A stretch of 64,000 nucleotides of DNA, taken from UBA5109 sp965661005 (lineage in GTDB: Bacteria; Pseudomonadota; Gammaproteobacteria; Pseudomonadales; Pseudohongiellaceae). Below the pieces are notes generated by a model, which saw only the letters and a program-made list of their open reading frames with translations, was not told the DNA's origin and made no database searches. Positions 50,538-60,163 of this stretch are shown one piece after another. The stretch is taken from positions 1 to 64,000 of the forward strand of contig CBFICB010000005.1 in the NCBI GenBank assembly GCA_965661005.1, given 5' to 3'. Position 1 is the first letter of the stretch. Every line of letters begins with the position of its first letter. Both the position numbers and the translations under genes were made by a program.

Positions 50538-51956
50538 ATGCCTTCTATCCGCTTGCTTTGTAAAGCCCTCATCTCAATTACCATTTGCCTTTTATCATTT
50601 GTAGTCAGAGCTGCTGAACCTGACTGGAATGCAATCAATCAGGAAACCCTGGAACGCTTTCAGACGATGTTGCAAGTCGACACCTCAAATCCTCCAGGTA
50701 ATGAAACTATACTGGTGAATCAGCTTGCCGATATCCTTATCGCAGAGGGTATCGATGTGGAAATTTACAGCCGGGACCCTGCTCGTGCCAATCTGGTTGC
50801 ACGACTTACTGGCAACGGCAGTAAGCAACCCTTGTTGCTTATGGCACATCTCGATGTGGTTACTGTGGATCCCGAAAAATGGAGTTTCCCTCCTTTTGGT
50901 GGCACCCTGGATAATGGCTGGATATATAGTCGCGGTGCCGTTGATGATAAGGACAACTTAATTGCATCTTTGATGACTATGCTCTTATTAAAACGCAGCG
51001 GTGTTGAACTGGATCGGGATGTAATATTTCTCGCGGAGGCAGCTGAGGAAGGTGGAGTTCAGTGGGGAGTCGAATTTATGACCACTGAGCACTTCGATGC
51101 TATTGACGCTGAATACTGTCTGGCTGAGGGAGGCAGTGTTGTACGTGAAAACGGAGAGGCATTTTATGTTGGCGTTCAGTCTGGTGAAAAGAAACGACGT
51201 ACAGCGGTACTAAGTGTCTCCGGCGCAGCCGGACATGGTTCTGTTCCTACACGCAGCAATGCGGTTGTCCGCCTTAGTAATGCAATATCGGCATTGGCAG
51301 AATGGCAGGAACCTATTAGCTTGAGTGATACCTCTACCACCATGCTGGCTCGCCTTGCAGACATTTCTTCACCGGAGGCAGCCGCACGCTATCGGGCCCT
51401 TCTTAATCCAGGTTCGCTTGCAGCAGAAGAAGCGATGCTCTACCTCCTGGATAATGAGCCTGCTACCGCAGCCCTGCTTCATAACACAGTGACACCAACC
51501 ATTATTAATATCGGTTATCGCTACAATGTTATTCCATCTGCCGGCACCGCATCTCTGGATGTTCGCTTATTGCCAGAACAGGACTTTGATAGCTTCCTTG
51601 ATGAAATTTCCGCTGTAATAAATGACCCGGCCATCGAAGTAAGCTGGGATGATGCACTGGTAAGGCCAAGCGCATCAGTACAGCTGGATACTGAAGCTTT
51701 CCAGGTAATTGAACAGGTTTATGAGGAACACTATAACGTGCCAATTATCCCTAGAATGAGTACCGGCGCCACAGACATGAGTTACGTGCGGGCTAAGGGC
51801 GTGAGTTGTTACGGTGTGGGACCAGGCATTGATCGTGAAGACGGGCCCCTGGGCTTTGGTGCTCACAGTGACCAGGAACGTATTTTGGAGCAGGAGCTTT
51901 ATCGTTTCGTTCGTGCCTATCATGAAATCGTCACACGACTGGCAGTCACGCAGTAG
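50538..51956 (+). CDS. M20-family metallopeptidase, secreted
   Basis: 472 residues with an N-terminal signal (ending VRAAE). The zinc sites are seen in LLMAHLDVVTVDPEKW (His, catalytic Asp), YSRGAVDDKDNL (bridging Asp), AEAAEEGGVQWG (catalytic Glu and ligand Glu) and GAHSDQERI (ligand His). The dimerisation lid lies near 220-340. Related proteins act as carboxypeptidases or dipeptidases on short peptides, which suits the secreted protease genes of the window. AGGGAG precedes the start. Confidence 0.88.
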   Translation: MPSIRLLCKALISITICLLSFVVRAAEPDWNAINQETLERFQTMLQVDTSNPPGNETILVNQLADILIAEGIDVEIYSRDPARANLVARLTGNGSKQPLLLMAHLDVVTVDPEKWSFPPFGGTLDNGWIYSRGAVDDKDNLIASLMTMLLLKRSGVELDRDVIFLAEAAEEGGVQWGVEFMTTEHFDAIDAEYCLAEGGSVVRENGEAFYVGVQSGEKKRRTAVLSVSGAAGHGSVPTRSNAVVRLSNAISALAEWQEPISLSDTSTTMLARLADISSPEAAARYRALLNPGSLAAEEAMLYLLDNEPATAALLHNTVTPTIINIGYRYNVIPSAGTASLDVRLLPEQDFDSFLDEISAVINDPAIEVSWDDALVRPSASVQLDTEAFQVIEQVYEEHYNVPIIPRMSTGATDMSYVRAKGVSCYGVGPGIDREDGPLGFGAHSDQERILEQELYRFVRAYHEIVTRLAVTQ

Positions 51957-52017
51957 TAATAGATTAATTCTATAGGCTAACGAGCTAAAAGCAGCATTTA
52001 ATTAGTCAAGAATCAAG

Positions 52018-55000
52018 CTATTGAAGCGCTGGTGTAGAAAAAGGCGGTGGCGCAATATTTATTTCACCTTGTTCTTCAAGCATGCGCAGAACTTCTGTAA
52101 CAGCTCTTTCGAGTTGAGGGTCTTCATTATTATTTAGCGATTGAGCATCTTGATAAACTTCAATGTCCGGAGTGATACCCTCATTTTCAGCGACCCACTG
52201 ATTCGCTACCGGATCAAAAACTGCATTGTCAGGTGCTGTTAAAGCCCCGCCGTCGACCAGGCTGTAATGCACAGACGATTTAACCAAACCACCCCAAGTG
52301 CGCTGACCTAATAAAGGGCCAATTTGCTGCTGTCTGAAAATCCAGGGAAAGAAATCGCCACCAGACATCGACATTTCATTTACCATTAATATTTTTGGTC
52401 CAAGAATTCCGGCAGGCAGTCTGATTGGACGTCCATTTGGAACCTCATTAGAAATACTCACTCTTAAACTACGACTCATAAGATCAACCATGTAATCGTC
52501 TAGTTGGCCTCCACCGTTATATCTCTCATCAATCACCGCACCGGCTTTATCCTGTTGCGCGAAAAAGTAACGGTTAAATGAAACAAAACCTGGCGTACTT
52601 GTATTGGGCACCCAAATATAGCCTAGCTTGCCATCAGAAAGCTCATCTACCCTGCGCCGGTTATCTTCAACCCAGGCACGTTGTCTGAGAGAGTTCTCAT
52701 TTCTGATCGGAACAATAGTCTCTTGCCAGGCATCATCAAAATCTGGCGAATTATTGATATGTAAGACCGTTTGCATTTCAGCTGTACCTTCCAAAAAGGC
52801 ATAGGGATTTTCATCGGCTGTTAATTCCCTGCCATTAACCCCAACTAAATAATAACCCTCTTGAATATTTACCCCGGGTTGATCTAGAGGCCCTGTCAGT
52901 CCCGGGTTCCAGCTTTCAGTGGTATAAATGCGTTCAATCAGCCAATGGTTTCTTGAAGGGATCAAATCGGCACCCAATAAGCCAACACTTGAGTCTTCAA
53001 CTTCTGGATAATCCCCACCGAAAACAAAACTATGGCCAACAGACATTTCACCATTAACCTGGTCAAGAATATAGCTAAGATCAGAGCGATGCTTAATATA
53101 TGGAACTAAAGGCGCATACCGACTATAGACATCGTTCCAGTCACGCCCATGCATGTTGGGGTCATAAAAGTAATCTCTCTCATAGCGCCAGGCTTCCTCA
53201 AACATCTGCTTCCATTCCGCTTCTCTGTCGAGGCGCATTGTTAGATTCACTTGAAGATTGACAGCACTATTGGCATTGTCACCCATATAACCACTTGCTT
53301 GATCGGCTTCTAAAACTTGCCAGACAGGCCCTTTTTTAACTAATAATTTATTACCATCAGCCGACACTGTTGCGCTGCTTACACCCTCTACAAATGCCTG
53401 AGCCTCTCTTGCTTCCAAAGAAAACTTTTGCAGAGTCAAGTAGGGCCCATTAGCGGATTGTTCAGCGATAAAAACCGATCCGGATGGCCCACTCACTGTC
53501 ATCCTGTAGTTTCTTTCAGGCATAGGCAAAGCCTGTATTCTGCGCTCAATATTGTCCATGTCGATAACGACTCTTACAGCTTGCTCTTCAGAATCTTCTT
53601 CTGAAGCCCCTTGTGCATTTGAATCTAAAATTGCTTCTTCATCACTTAGGGGCTCAAACGGAGAATTCGTTTCTTCATCCAGATTAATAATATATGCCGC
53701 ATAAAGTGCTTGAGCGCCTATAGCACTTGTACTGGCCCAGCTAGAACCCAAAGCCACATCAGTGCTAGCCAGGAAATACAAATGCTTGCCATTCCTGTCC
53801 CAGGAAGGAGAAAAAGAGTCTGCAAAGACATTTGTTAAAGAGCTCACTTCATTATCTTCTCGCGACCAAACCATGATTTGCCTGAATTCATTGTTGGCAG
53901 TTTTTGAATAGGCAAGCCAGTTGGAATCAGGCGACCAGGTTAAACCGTTAAAGCCTCTTTCTATATTTGTGCCACCAACATCAACGGTCGAAATGTCATT
54001 ACCTTCCAGATCAACTACTCTAATTCTGACATCATCATCAACAAAGGCTATCAATTGTCCATCAGGAGACCAGGTTGGCTCCCAGGCCATAAGAGACTCA
54101 CCGATAGAAATGCTTTGAAGCTCTGACCTGCCGTCTTGGTTTGCCAGCATCAATCGATAATATTCGCCGTTATTATCAGAAAACCATGCAATTTTATCTC
54201 CCAGTGGCGACCATATGGGTGCACGATCAGCGGCACCTGAACTTTGGGTAATATTGCGCGTGTCCCCGTTTTCAACTGGCACAGTGAACACCTCACCCCT
54301 GGCTGCCATGATGGCTCTTATGCCGGTTGGGGATAAGGATGCAGATTCTGCACTTTCACTGACATTCTCAAACTTGGTTTCAGCCCAGGGAAAATCACCA
54401 CTAACATTAATCTCCAGCTGGTTAATATCATTTGACGCAGTATTCAAAGTATAGAGAAATCCATTATGTTCAAAGGTCAATAAACGGTCATTGCCTGAAA
54501 GTTGCTTGATATCGTTATCTGAAAATTCCGTTAGCTGACTCAAAGTCTCATTTTCAATAGAGTAAGACCAAATGTTAGATGTCCAATCACGATCTGAAAG
54601 GAAATAAATATTATCGCCTATCCAGATTGGTTCAATATCTATTGATGAATCATGTGGCAATTGAATTTCAGATTCGTTCTCCAGATCAAGTATCACTAAT
54701 GGAGTATTTTGACCACCCCGATAAGCACGCCATTCGACATCACGCCGAGTCATCCTGTCTATAACAATCTGATCACCTTCTGGTGAAAATGATCCGTTAT
54801 GACTCCATTGCGCAGTTAATAACCTGGGCGCCCCACCCTCAACTGATACGGTCCATAGACGATTAAATGCTATCGGTGCTGAGTCTCTGCTAGAGGCATA
54901 CAACACATGTTCCCCATCAGGAGTCCAGCCACGGGTTATAACCGGTGACGGGTGCCAGGTAAGTCGAGTGACCGAACCGCCATTAACTGAAACAGTATAT

Positions 55001-55344
55001 ACACTAGGCGTACCCGCTCGGTTGGAAGTAAAAGCAATTGTTTGACCGTCTGGAGAGAAATGTGGATCACTCTCAATGGCAGCGGTGCTTGTAATTCGGA
55101 CGGCCTGTGTCTGACCTAATTCACTCACCCAAAGATCGCCACCATAAATAAAGGCAATATGAGTATCGCTGATAGAAGGCTGCCGGAGTAGGCGCGTTCC
55201 TTGAGCATTCGCAGATAAAGTAAGCAAAACGCCAAAACAAAAAAGAATCAACTGCAATGGATTGTTTTGAAAAGAGCCAAAGGAGAAACCAGTATAGAGC
55301 TTAAAAAATCGAAGACCGCATAAGTTTTTTATCATTCTTGTCAT
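52018..55344 (-). CDS. Tricorn-like S41 protease
   Basis: About 1108 residues from the ATG at 55344 (the TTG at 55425 gives an unlikely N-terminus). After a hydrophobic export signal (LFCFGVLLTLSANAQ) two beta-propeller regions with TolB/PD40 repeats follow (DPHFSPDGQTIAFTSNRAGTPSVYTVSVNGG; PTWSPDGQLIAFVDDD). The catalytic part contains a PDZ-like segment and the S41 core GAVIDERYNGGGQLDDY and LMVNEMSMSGGDFFPW, whose Ser in MSMSGGD is the expected nucleophile. Tricorn-type enzymes degrade peptides to short products. The start among several candidates is uncertain. Confidence 0.85.
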   Translation of the reverse strand: MTRMIKNLCGLRFFKLYTGFSFGSFQNNPLQLILFCFGVLLTLSANAQGTRLLRQPSISDTHIAFIYGGDLWVSELGQTQAVRITSTAAIESDPHFSPDGQTIAFTSNRAGTPSVYTVSVNGGSVTRLTWHPSPVITRGWTPDGEHVLYASSRDSAPIAFNRLWTVSVEGGAPRLLTAQWSHNGSFSPEGDQIVIDRMTRRDVEWRAYRGGQNTPLVILDLENESEIQLPHDSSIDIEPIWIGDNIYFLSDRDWTSNIWSYSIENETLSQLTEFSDNDIKQLSGNDRLLTFEHNGFLYTLNTASNDINQLEINVSGDFPWAETKFENVSESAESASLSPTGIRAIMAARGEVFTVPVENGDTRNITQSSGAADRAPIWSPLGDKIAWFSDNNGEYYRLMLANQDGRSELQSISIGESLMAWEPTWSPDGQLIAFVDDDVRIRVVDLEGNDISTVDVGGTNIERGFNGLTWSPDSNWLAYSKTANNEFRQIMVWSREDNEVSSLTNVFADSFSPSWDRNGKHLYFLASTDVALGSSWASTSAIGAQALYAAYIINLDEETNSPFEPLSDEEAILDSNAQGASEEDSEEQAVRVVIDMDNIERRIQALPMPERNYRMTVSGPSGSVFIAEQSANGPYLTLQKFSLEAREAQAFVEGVSSATVSADGNKLLVKKGPVWQVLEADQASGYMGDNANSAVNLQVNLTMRLDREAEWKQMFEEAWRYERDYFYDPNMHGRDWNDVYSRYAPLVPYIKHRSDLSYILDQVNGEMSVGHSFVFGGDYPEVEDSSVGLLGADLIPSRNHWLIERIYTTESWNPGLTGPLDQPGVNIQEGYYLVGVNGRELTADENPYAFLEGTAEMQTVLHINNSPDFDDAWQETIVPIRNENSLRQRAWVEDNRRRVDELSDGKLGYIWVPNTSTPGFVSFNRYFFAQQDKAGAVIDERYNGGGQLDDYMVDLMSRSLRVSISNEVPNGRPIRLPAGILGPKILMVNEMSMSGGDFFPWIFRQQQIGPLLGQRTWGGLVKSSVHYSLVDGGALTAPDNAVFDPVANQWVAENEGITPDIEVYQDAQSLNNNEDPQLERAVTEVLRMLEEQGEINIAPPPFSTPALQ

Positions 55345-55513
55345 AGGTACACTCGCCAGAAAATAGTTGCCTGCATTTTTTGTACTGATACTTTTTAAGT
55401 CATTATGAAACTGATAATTTAGCAATACAAGTTTATCTGGCCGATATAACCAAAATATAAGTGTTAAAGGCGGCCCTGTTATAGACCTAATATTTACTCT
55501 ACAGAAAAATAGG

Positions 55514-56422
55514 CTAAGGATTACACGCCATACATTCAGTTATTAATTCGCCTACCTGAGTAAATTCAGCCTGGCGAGGAGACCGGTTCCTCCACATCAA
55601 GCCTATAGAACGCTGAACTTGTTTATCCACAAAGGGATGTGTTTCGATATTCGTTCCACGTAATATTTGAGCATCAACAGCCATTTTAGGCAGAATGCTA
55701 ATGCCTATATCATTTGCAACCATTTGAATAACTGTATTCAAACTGGTCGCATAATAAGGCACCTTGATGTCGCTGTTATTTAATTCGCAGGCTTCCAAAA
55801 CATGGTCCCGCAAACAATGGCCTTCTTCCAACAATAGAAGATCTGTATCTTTCAACACCTTGGTCGTTAATTTTTGATTTCGAGAATATTCACTGCCTTT
55901 ATTACAAGCCAGTAAGAGCTCATCATAGAACAGATGCATATTCGTCACCCCTTCAGCAGGATATGGCAGTGCTAACAGCAAAAGATCCAGCTCTCCAGCC
56001 ACAAGATCCCTCAGTAAATTTCCACTTTGGTCTTCACGAATATACAGCTTGAATTTGGGATGGCGCTTCCTCAGCGATTTCAGAATATCAGGTAGCAGAA
56101 ATGGCGCAATTGTAGGAATCACACCCAAACGCATTTCAGTAGAAAAGGGTTCATGGGCTGATTCTGCCACAGCAACCAAATCATCCGCCTCGGTTAGGAT
56201 GCTTAAAGCCCTTTTTCTGACATCACGACCAATAGCCGTGAGGCTGACCTGCTTTTGGCTTCGATCGATTAGGGTGACTCCTAAACTTTGTTCCAGCTCA
56301 CTGATACCTGCACTGAGTGTGGATTGTGAAACAAAACAAGCCTTGGCTGCTTGACTAAAATGTTTAAGGTCCGCCACAGCGCAGAGGTACTTTAACTGCT
56401 TTAAAGTGGGTAAATTAGCCAT
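55514..56422 (-). CDS. oxyR: Hydrogen-peroxide sensor OxyR (LysR family)
   Basis: 302 residues: HTH domain LPTLKQLKYLCAVADLKHFSQAAKACFVSQSTLSAGISELEQ, then the effector domain. The redox pair is conserved as in OxyR: Cys203 and Cys212 in GHCLRDHVLEAC. IGLMWRNRSPRQAEF is also typical. It should activate peroxide defence genes when the pair oxidises. It is divergent from rubrerythrin with 166 bases between starts, so the rubrerythrin operon is the first candidate target. Confidence 0.92.
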   Translation of the reverse strand: MANLPTLKQLKYLCAVADLKHFSQAAKACFVSQSTLSAGISELEQSLGVTLIDRSQKQVSLTAIGRDVRKRALSILTEADDLVAVAESAHEPFSTEMRLGVIPTIAPFLLPDILKSLRKRHPKFKLYIREDQSGNLLRDLVAGELDLLLLALPYPAEGVTNMHLFYDELLLACNKGSEYSRNQKLTTKVLKDTDLLLLEEGHCLRDHVLEACELNNSDIKVPYYATSLNTVIQMVANDIGISILPKMAVDAQILRGTNIETHPFVDKQVQRSIGLMWRNRSPRQAEFTQVGELITECMACNP

Positions 56423-56520
56423 CGTTAAAATCGATTAGTAATTATAATTTTATCCATTGGACAGATAATAAACTGATCATGCATAATCAGGCAAGTTCTT
56501 GGATTAACCATTAACTGGGT

Positions 56521-56538
56521 ATGGAGATACTTCTCCAT
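56521..56538. promoter_or_regulatory. Perfect hairpin upstream of rubrerythrin
   Basis: ATGGAGA-TACT-TCTCCAT, 7-bp stem and 4-base loop, about 50 bases before the rubrerythrin ATG. It could be an operator dyad or a 5'UTR hairpin. I could not place a full OxyR site with confidence. Confidence 0.45.
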
Positions 56539-56588
56539 TGCCTTAAACCAACTGAAAATAAACTTTCAAAACAATAGGGGACAAAACT

Positions 56589-57008
56589 ATGTCACTAAAA
56601 GGAAGCAAAACAGAACAAAACTTGAAAGACGCTTTTGCTGGGGAATCCCAAGCCAATCGTCGTTATCTTTATTTCGCCTCTAAAGCTGATGTTGAAGGCT
56701 ACAACGATGTTGCAACAGTATTCCGTTCAACGGCTGAAGGTGAGACGGGTCACGCTCATGGCCATCTAGAGTATTTGGAAGAAGTGGGTGATCCTGCAAC
56801 CGGACTCCCAATTGGTGGTACTTCAGACAACCTGAAAGCAGCTATTGCTGGTGAAACACATGAATACACTGACATGTATCCTGGCATGGCAAAATCAGCC
56901 CGCGATGAAGGGCATGATGAAATTGCAGACTGGTTTGAAACCCTGGCCAAAGCTGAAAGAAGTCACGCCAACCGTTTCCAAAAAGCATTAGATAACTTAG
57001 ATGCTTAA
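56589..57008 (+). CDS. Rubrerythrin-like diiron protein, without rubredoxin domain
   Basis: 139 residues forming the four-helix ferritin-like fold with the diiron Glu/His set: FAGESQANRRYLYFA, STAEGETGHAHGHLEYL, AAIAGETHEYTDMYPGMAKSARDEGHDEIADWFETLAKAERSHANRF. The C-terminal rubredoxin CxxC domain of classical rubrerythrin is absent, so it is a short, sulerythrin/erythrin-like form. Likely a peroxide reductase receiving electrons from another protein, possibly the Fe-S protein encoded next. Confidence 0.9.
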   Translation: MSLKGSKTEQNLKDAFAGESQANRRYLYFASKADVEGYNDVATVFRSTAEGETGHAHGHLEYLEEVGDPATGLPIGGTSDNLKAAIAGETHEYTDMYPGMAKSARDEGHDEIADWFETLAKAERSHANRFQKALDNLDA

Positions 57009-57033
57009 AATAAACGCTTAAAATATTTACTGT

Positions 57034-57061
57034 ATGTTGAGAGACTGTAGGCTCTCAACAT
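57034..57061 (+). terminator. Hairpin between rubrerythrin and Fe-S protein genes
   Basis: Perfect 10-bp stem ATGTTGAGAG / CTCTCAACAT with an 8-base loop and no T tract. More likely a partial terminator or RNA-stability element that separates expression levels within the operon. Confidence 0.5.
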
Positions 57062-57093
57062 TCGGTATTTAAACTACTCTTCAGGTCTTACAC

Positions 57094-58434
57094 ATGAGCA
57101 ACTCAATCACCACAAAAGAAGGTAGCCTTGAAGCCCCCACACGGCATCCTATTGATTGGAAGTCAGATAGCTTTTGGGACAAAGAAAATCTTAATCAAGA
57201 ACTTGAGCGGGTCTTTGATATCTGTCATGGCTGTCGTCGTTGTGTAAGCTTGTGTAATGCCTTCCCTACTTTATTTGATTTAGTAGACGAGTCAGACACT
57301 TTTGAAGTTGATGGTGTAGATAAGGCTGATTACAAAAAGGTAGTCGACCAGTGCTATTTGTGTGACATGTGCTACATGTCGAAGTGTCCCTATGTTCCTC
57401 CACATGAATGGAATATAGACTTTCCACATTTGATGCTTAGGGCCAAGGCTGTCGAATTCAAAAACGAAGGCACTTCTTTTCGAAATAAAATGCTTTCTGA
57501 TACAAACCGCGTCGGCAAGATGGCAACAATTCCATTAGTCGATGTTACGGTTAACACCCTGAACTCCAATAAAACTTTTCGAAAAATATTAGAGAAAACT
57601 GCAGGCGTTCACCATCAGGCGCCGGTACCCAAATACCATTCCAACACACTGCGCAAACGTGTTCAAAATCTTGATCAGTCAATTGATAGCAAAGCGCTTG
57701 GACGCACAACAGGTAAAGTTGCGTTTTATGCTACCTGCTACGGTAATTACAACAGCCCTGAGCTTGGCGAAGATTTCTATAAGGTTTTTCAGCACAATGA
57801 TATAGCGATTAAATTGGTGCCTAAGGAACAATGCTGCGGCATGCCAAAACTAGAACTTGGAGACCTCGATTCAGTTGCTAAGGCAAAGGAAGCCAATATT
57901 CCTGTTCTAGCAAAATTAGTCGATGAAGGCTATGACCTAATCGCTCCTGTTCCGTCTTGTGTATTAATGTACAAGCAAGAATTGCCTTTATTATTTCCAG
58001 ATGATCCAGGCGTATTAAAAGTTCAAAAAGCTTTTTTTGATCCTTTTGAATATTTACATCTTCGCCATAAAGAAGGCGCCTTCAAAACTGATTTCAAAAA
58101 TGAACTGGGTGATGTTTCTTACCAAGTGGCATGTCATCTACGTGTGCAAAACATAGGGATTAAAGCTCGCGATATTCTAAACATGGTCCCTGGAACAACA
58201 ATCAACGCTGAAGAACGCTGCTCTGGCCATGACGGAACATACGCCGTAAAAGTAGAATCGCATGATCATGCTGTGAAAATTGCTCGTCCCGTGGTTAAAA
58301 AAGTTGATGCTAAAAACCCTGATCACTTTATTTCTGACTGTCCTATGGCTGCCAACCATATTGCCAATTTATCTGAAACCGTCGATAAGCCAGAGCACCC
58401 TATAACACTGCTTCGAATGGCTTATTCGCTATAA
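57094..58434 (+). CDS. Fe-S oxidoreductase with two CCG domains, GlpC/HdrD-like
   Basis: 446 residues. Two [4Fe-4S] sites lie near the N-terminus (CHGCRRCVSLCNAFP and CYLCDMCYMSKCPYVPP), followed by two CCG-type domains: FYATCYGNY...PKEQCCGMPKLELG and CHLRVQNIGIKARDIL...EERCSGHDGTYAVK. This matches the GlpC/heterodisulfide-reductase D plan. In rubrerythrin-linked clusters it probably passes electrons to the diiron protein. DUF3501 follows 21 bases later. Confidence 0.88.
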   Translation: MSNSITTKEGSLEAPTRHPIDWKSDSFWDKENLNQELERVFDICHGCRRCVSLCNAFPTLFDLVDESDTFEVDGVDKADYKKVVDQCYLCDMCYMSKCPYVPPHEWNIDFPHLMLRAKAVEFKNEGTSFRNKMLSDTNRVGKMATIPLVDVTVNTLNSNKTFRKILEKTAGVHHQAPVPKYHSNTLRKRVQNLDQSIDSKALGRTTGKVAFYATCYGNYNSPELGEDFYKVFQHNDIAIKLVPKEQCCGMPKLELGDLDSVAKAKEANIPVLAKLVDEGYDLIAPVPSCVLMYKQELPLLFPDDPGVLKVQKAFFDPFEYLHLRHKEGAFKTDFKNELGDVSYQVACHLRVQNIGIKARDILNMVPGTTINAEERCSGHDGTYAVKVESHDHAVKIARPVVKKVDAKNPDHFISDCPMAANHIANLSETVDKPEHPITLLRMAYSL

Positions 58435-58455
58435 ATACATTCTAAGGAACAAAAA

Positions 58456-59040
58456 ATGACGCTAACCCGAAAAGATTTACTATCCCTGGAAGAATACTCT
58501 TCCAGGCGACAAGAGTTTAAGGCTCAAGTCATCAACCATAAAAAAAACCGAAACGTCAGCTTAAATGAGCATGCACGATTATATTTTGAAGACGAACTGA
58601 CAATTCGTTACCAAATTCAGGAAATGCTGCGCATTGAAAAAGTGTTTGAAGCAGAAGGTATTCAGGATGAACTGGATGCCTACAATCCGCTTATCCCGAA
58701 TGGCAGTAATTTAAAAGCTACATTCATGCTGGAATATGATGACGTTGAACTCCGTAAAGTTGAGCTCTCCAGACTTATTGGAGTAGAAGATCAGGTTTGG
58801 CTTCAGGTTGAAGGTTTTGAAAAAATCTATGCCATTGCTGATGAAGATTTAGACCGGGAAAATGATGACAAAACATCCAGTGTGCATTTTATGCGCTTTG
58901 AATTCAGCCAGGAAATGATTAAGGCTTTAAAGCAGAATCAATTGCTAAGTGCAGGATGTGACCACCTAAACATGCCTATAGAAAGGATTGAGCTTTCTGC
59001 CGAAACAGTTGCTTCTTTAACTGAAGACTTAAATAACTGA
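58456..59040 (+). CDS. DUF3501-family protein
   Basis: 194 residues: LTRKDLLSLEEYSSRRQEFKAQVINHKKNRNVSLNEHARLYFEDELTIRYQIQEMLRIEKVFEAEGIQDELDAYNPLIPNGSNLKATFMLEYDD is the hallmark of DUF3501. It is regularly found beside rubrerythrin and the CCG Fe-S protein, as here. The function is not established; the context implies peroxide or electron-transfer work. AAGGAAC precedes the ATG. Confidence 0.92.
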   Translation: MTLTRKDLLSLEEYSSRRQEFKAQVINHKKNRNVSLNEHARLYFEDELTIRYQIQEMLRIEKVFEAEGIQDELDAYNPLIPNGSNLKATFMLEYDDVELRKVELSRLIGVEDQVWLQVEGFEKIYAIADEDLDRENDDKTSSVHFMRFEFSQEMIKALKQNQLLSAGCDHLNMPIERIELSAETVASLTEDLNN

Positions 59041-59259
59041 ATACGCAGTTTACAAATCTTTTATTAACTGCAAACTGGTCATAAAAATAATCTGAGTATT
59101 TAAAATACAATTAATTCTGAAAAGATTAAGAAGTTAAGTCTCTAAATTATGCCAATCAAACCAATTGCCAAAATTCAGTGTTTATATTAAGGCACTTTTT
59201 CTAAATAATTAAGATCAAACACTTCACTAAAGTATTTTAATGCTCAGATTTTGTTGAAA

Positions 59260-59844
59260 CTACCTTTCGAGAGCTACTCGATAACCTCGGCCCAAACCTC
59301 TATCGCCATCGGACCCAATCGCTCTAATGGTATAGGTACCAGTAATGCTTCTGTTAACTTCAACATCAAAGGGCGTATCAGGCCAATTGATTATTGATGT
59401 TGTGATTGACTCAACGAAAACCCTGCCATCATCTGCAATTAATCTGGATGTACGCACGCTGGGTCTTTGAACTTCAACAATATGGGCTATAGGGACTGTC
59501 CCTATCTGTTCAAGCTCTAGCTGTTCTTCAAGTTCAGCAACTGTCGCTTCGAGCTCCCGCTCTCGTGAAGCTCCAGAGTTAGCATTACTAACTGTTTCTG
59601 TTGCTCTAGGTGTTGGGACTGCTGGAGTCGTTCCAACTGTTCCAACTGTTGCTGTACCTGGAGGCAAGACTCGATCGTAACAAGCAAGCCGCTCAGAAAG
59701 TCCGGTTACACTCTGACAGGCACGAACGGATGCTAAAATCGCCGCATCTGACTGGGCATTCGCGATCGGGATAGCCAAGCAAGCCAGACAGACGAGCACT
59801 ATTCCTAACCCAATATTTTTCTTGTTTGCATTATTTTCCTGCAT
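59260..59844 (-). CDS. Secreted coiled-coil protein of unknown function
   Basis: About 194 residues from the ATG at 59844 (a TTG at 59862 is less likely). The signal peptide ends ANA-Q. Then ACQSVTGLSERLACYDRVLPP shows the C...RLACYD segment seen in VasI/type VI-associated and related proteins. A Thr/Pro/Val-rich linker with small repeats (VGTVGTTP), a coiled coil ERELEATVAELEEQLELEQ, and a C-terminal beta-rich part follow. No type VI genes are nearby, so that link is weak. Confidence 0.6.
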   Translation of the reverse strand: MQENNANKKNIGLGIVLVCLACLAIPIANAQSDAAILASVRACQSVTGLSERLACYDRVLPPGTATVGTVGTTPAVPTPRATETVSNANSGASRERELEATVAELEEQLELEQIGTVPIAHIVEVQRPSVRTSRLIADDGRVFVESITTSIINWPDTPFDVEVNRSITGTYTIRAIGSDGDRGLGRGYRVALER

Positions 59845-60163
59845 TGACTGCTTTACTCCCAACTGTTTTTAAATAGTTTGAAAATGTGTGCGAAGTATAA
59901 AATTCTTTTAAAAAGTTAGCCAGCTGGATTTCCCCTTCACTATTGCAACTCTCTTAAGCAGAATAGGGTTTACACCTTTGCATACCTATAGATCGCAGAA
60001 CAAGGCTCCAAATGTTATTCATAAGCTTATTATTTTTAGCAGCATCAAAGTTTACATAATGACTATCTTCTGCAGCAAGTTGTAAATCTAACTCGCTTAT
60101 AAGCTTGGGCTACCCACTACAACCCGCTATAATGTGCGGCTTTCTCAATAGCAGTAAGCAGCA
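59845..60163. other. Intergenic region, 319 bp, upstream of valS
   Basis: Divergent spacer between the coiled-coil gene and valS. It holds the valS promoter (60105-60133). The rest shows no clear RNA gene; no T-box-like structure is evident. Confidence 0.55.
60105..60133 (+). promoter_or_regulatory. valS promoter
   Basis: -10 TATAAT (60128-60133), 17-bp spacer, weak -35 TTGGGC (60105-60110). The 5' leader would be only about 24 bases. Confidence 0.65.

Noticed and set aside
56423..56520. Possible OxyR binding site upstream of rubrerythrin
   Set aside because: Only fragments of the ATAG...CTAT spacing pattern can be matched by eye; not strong enough to call.
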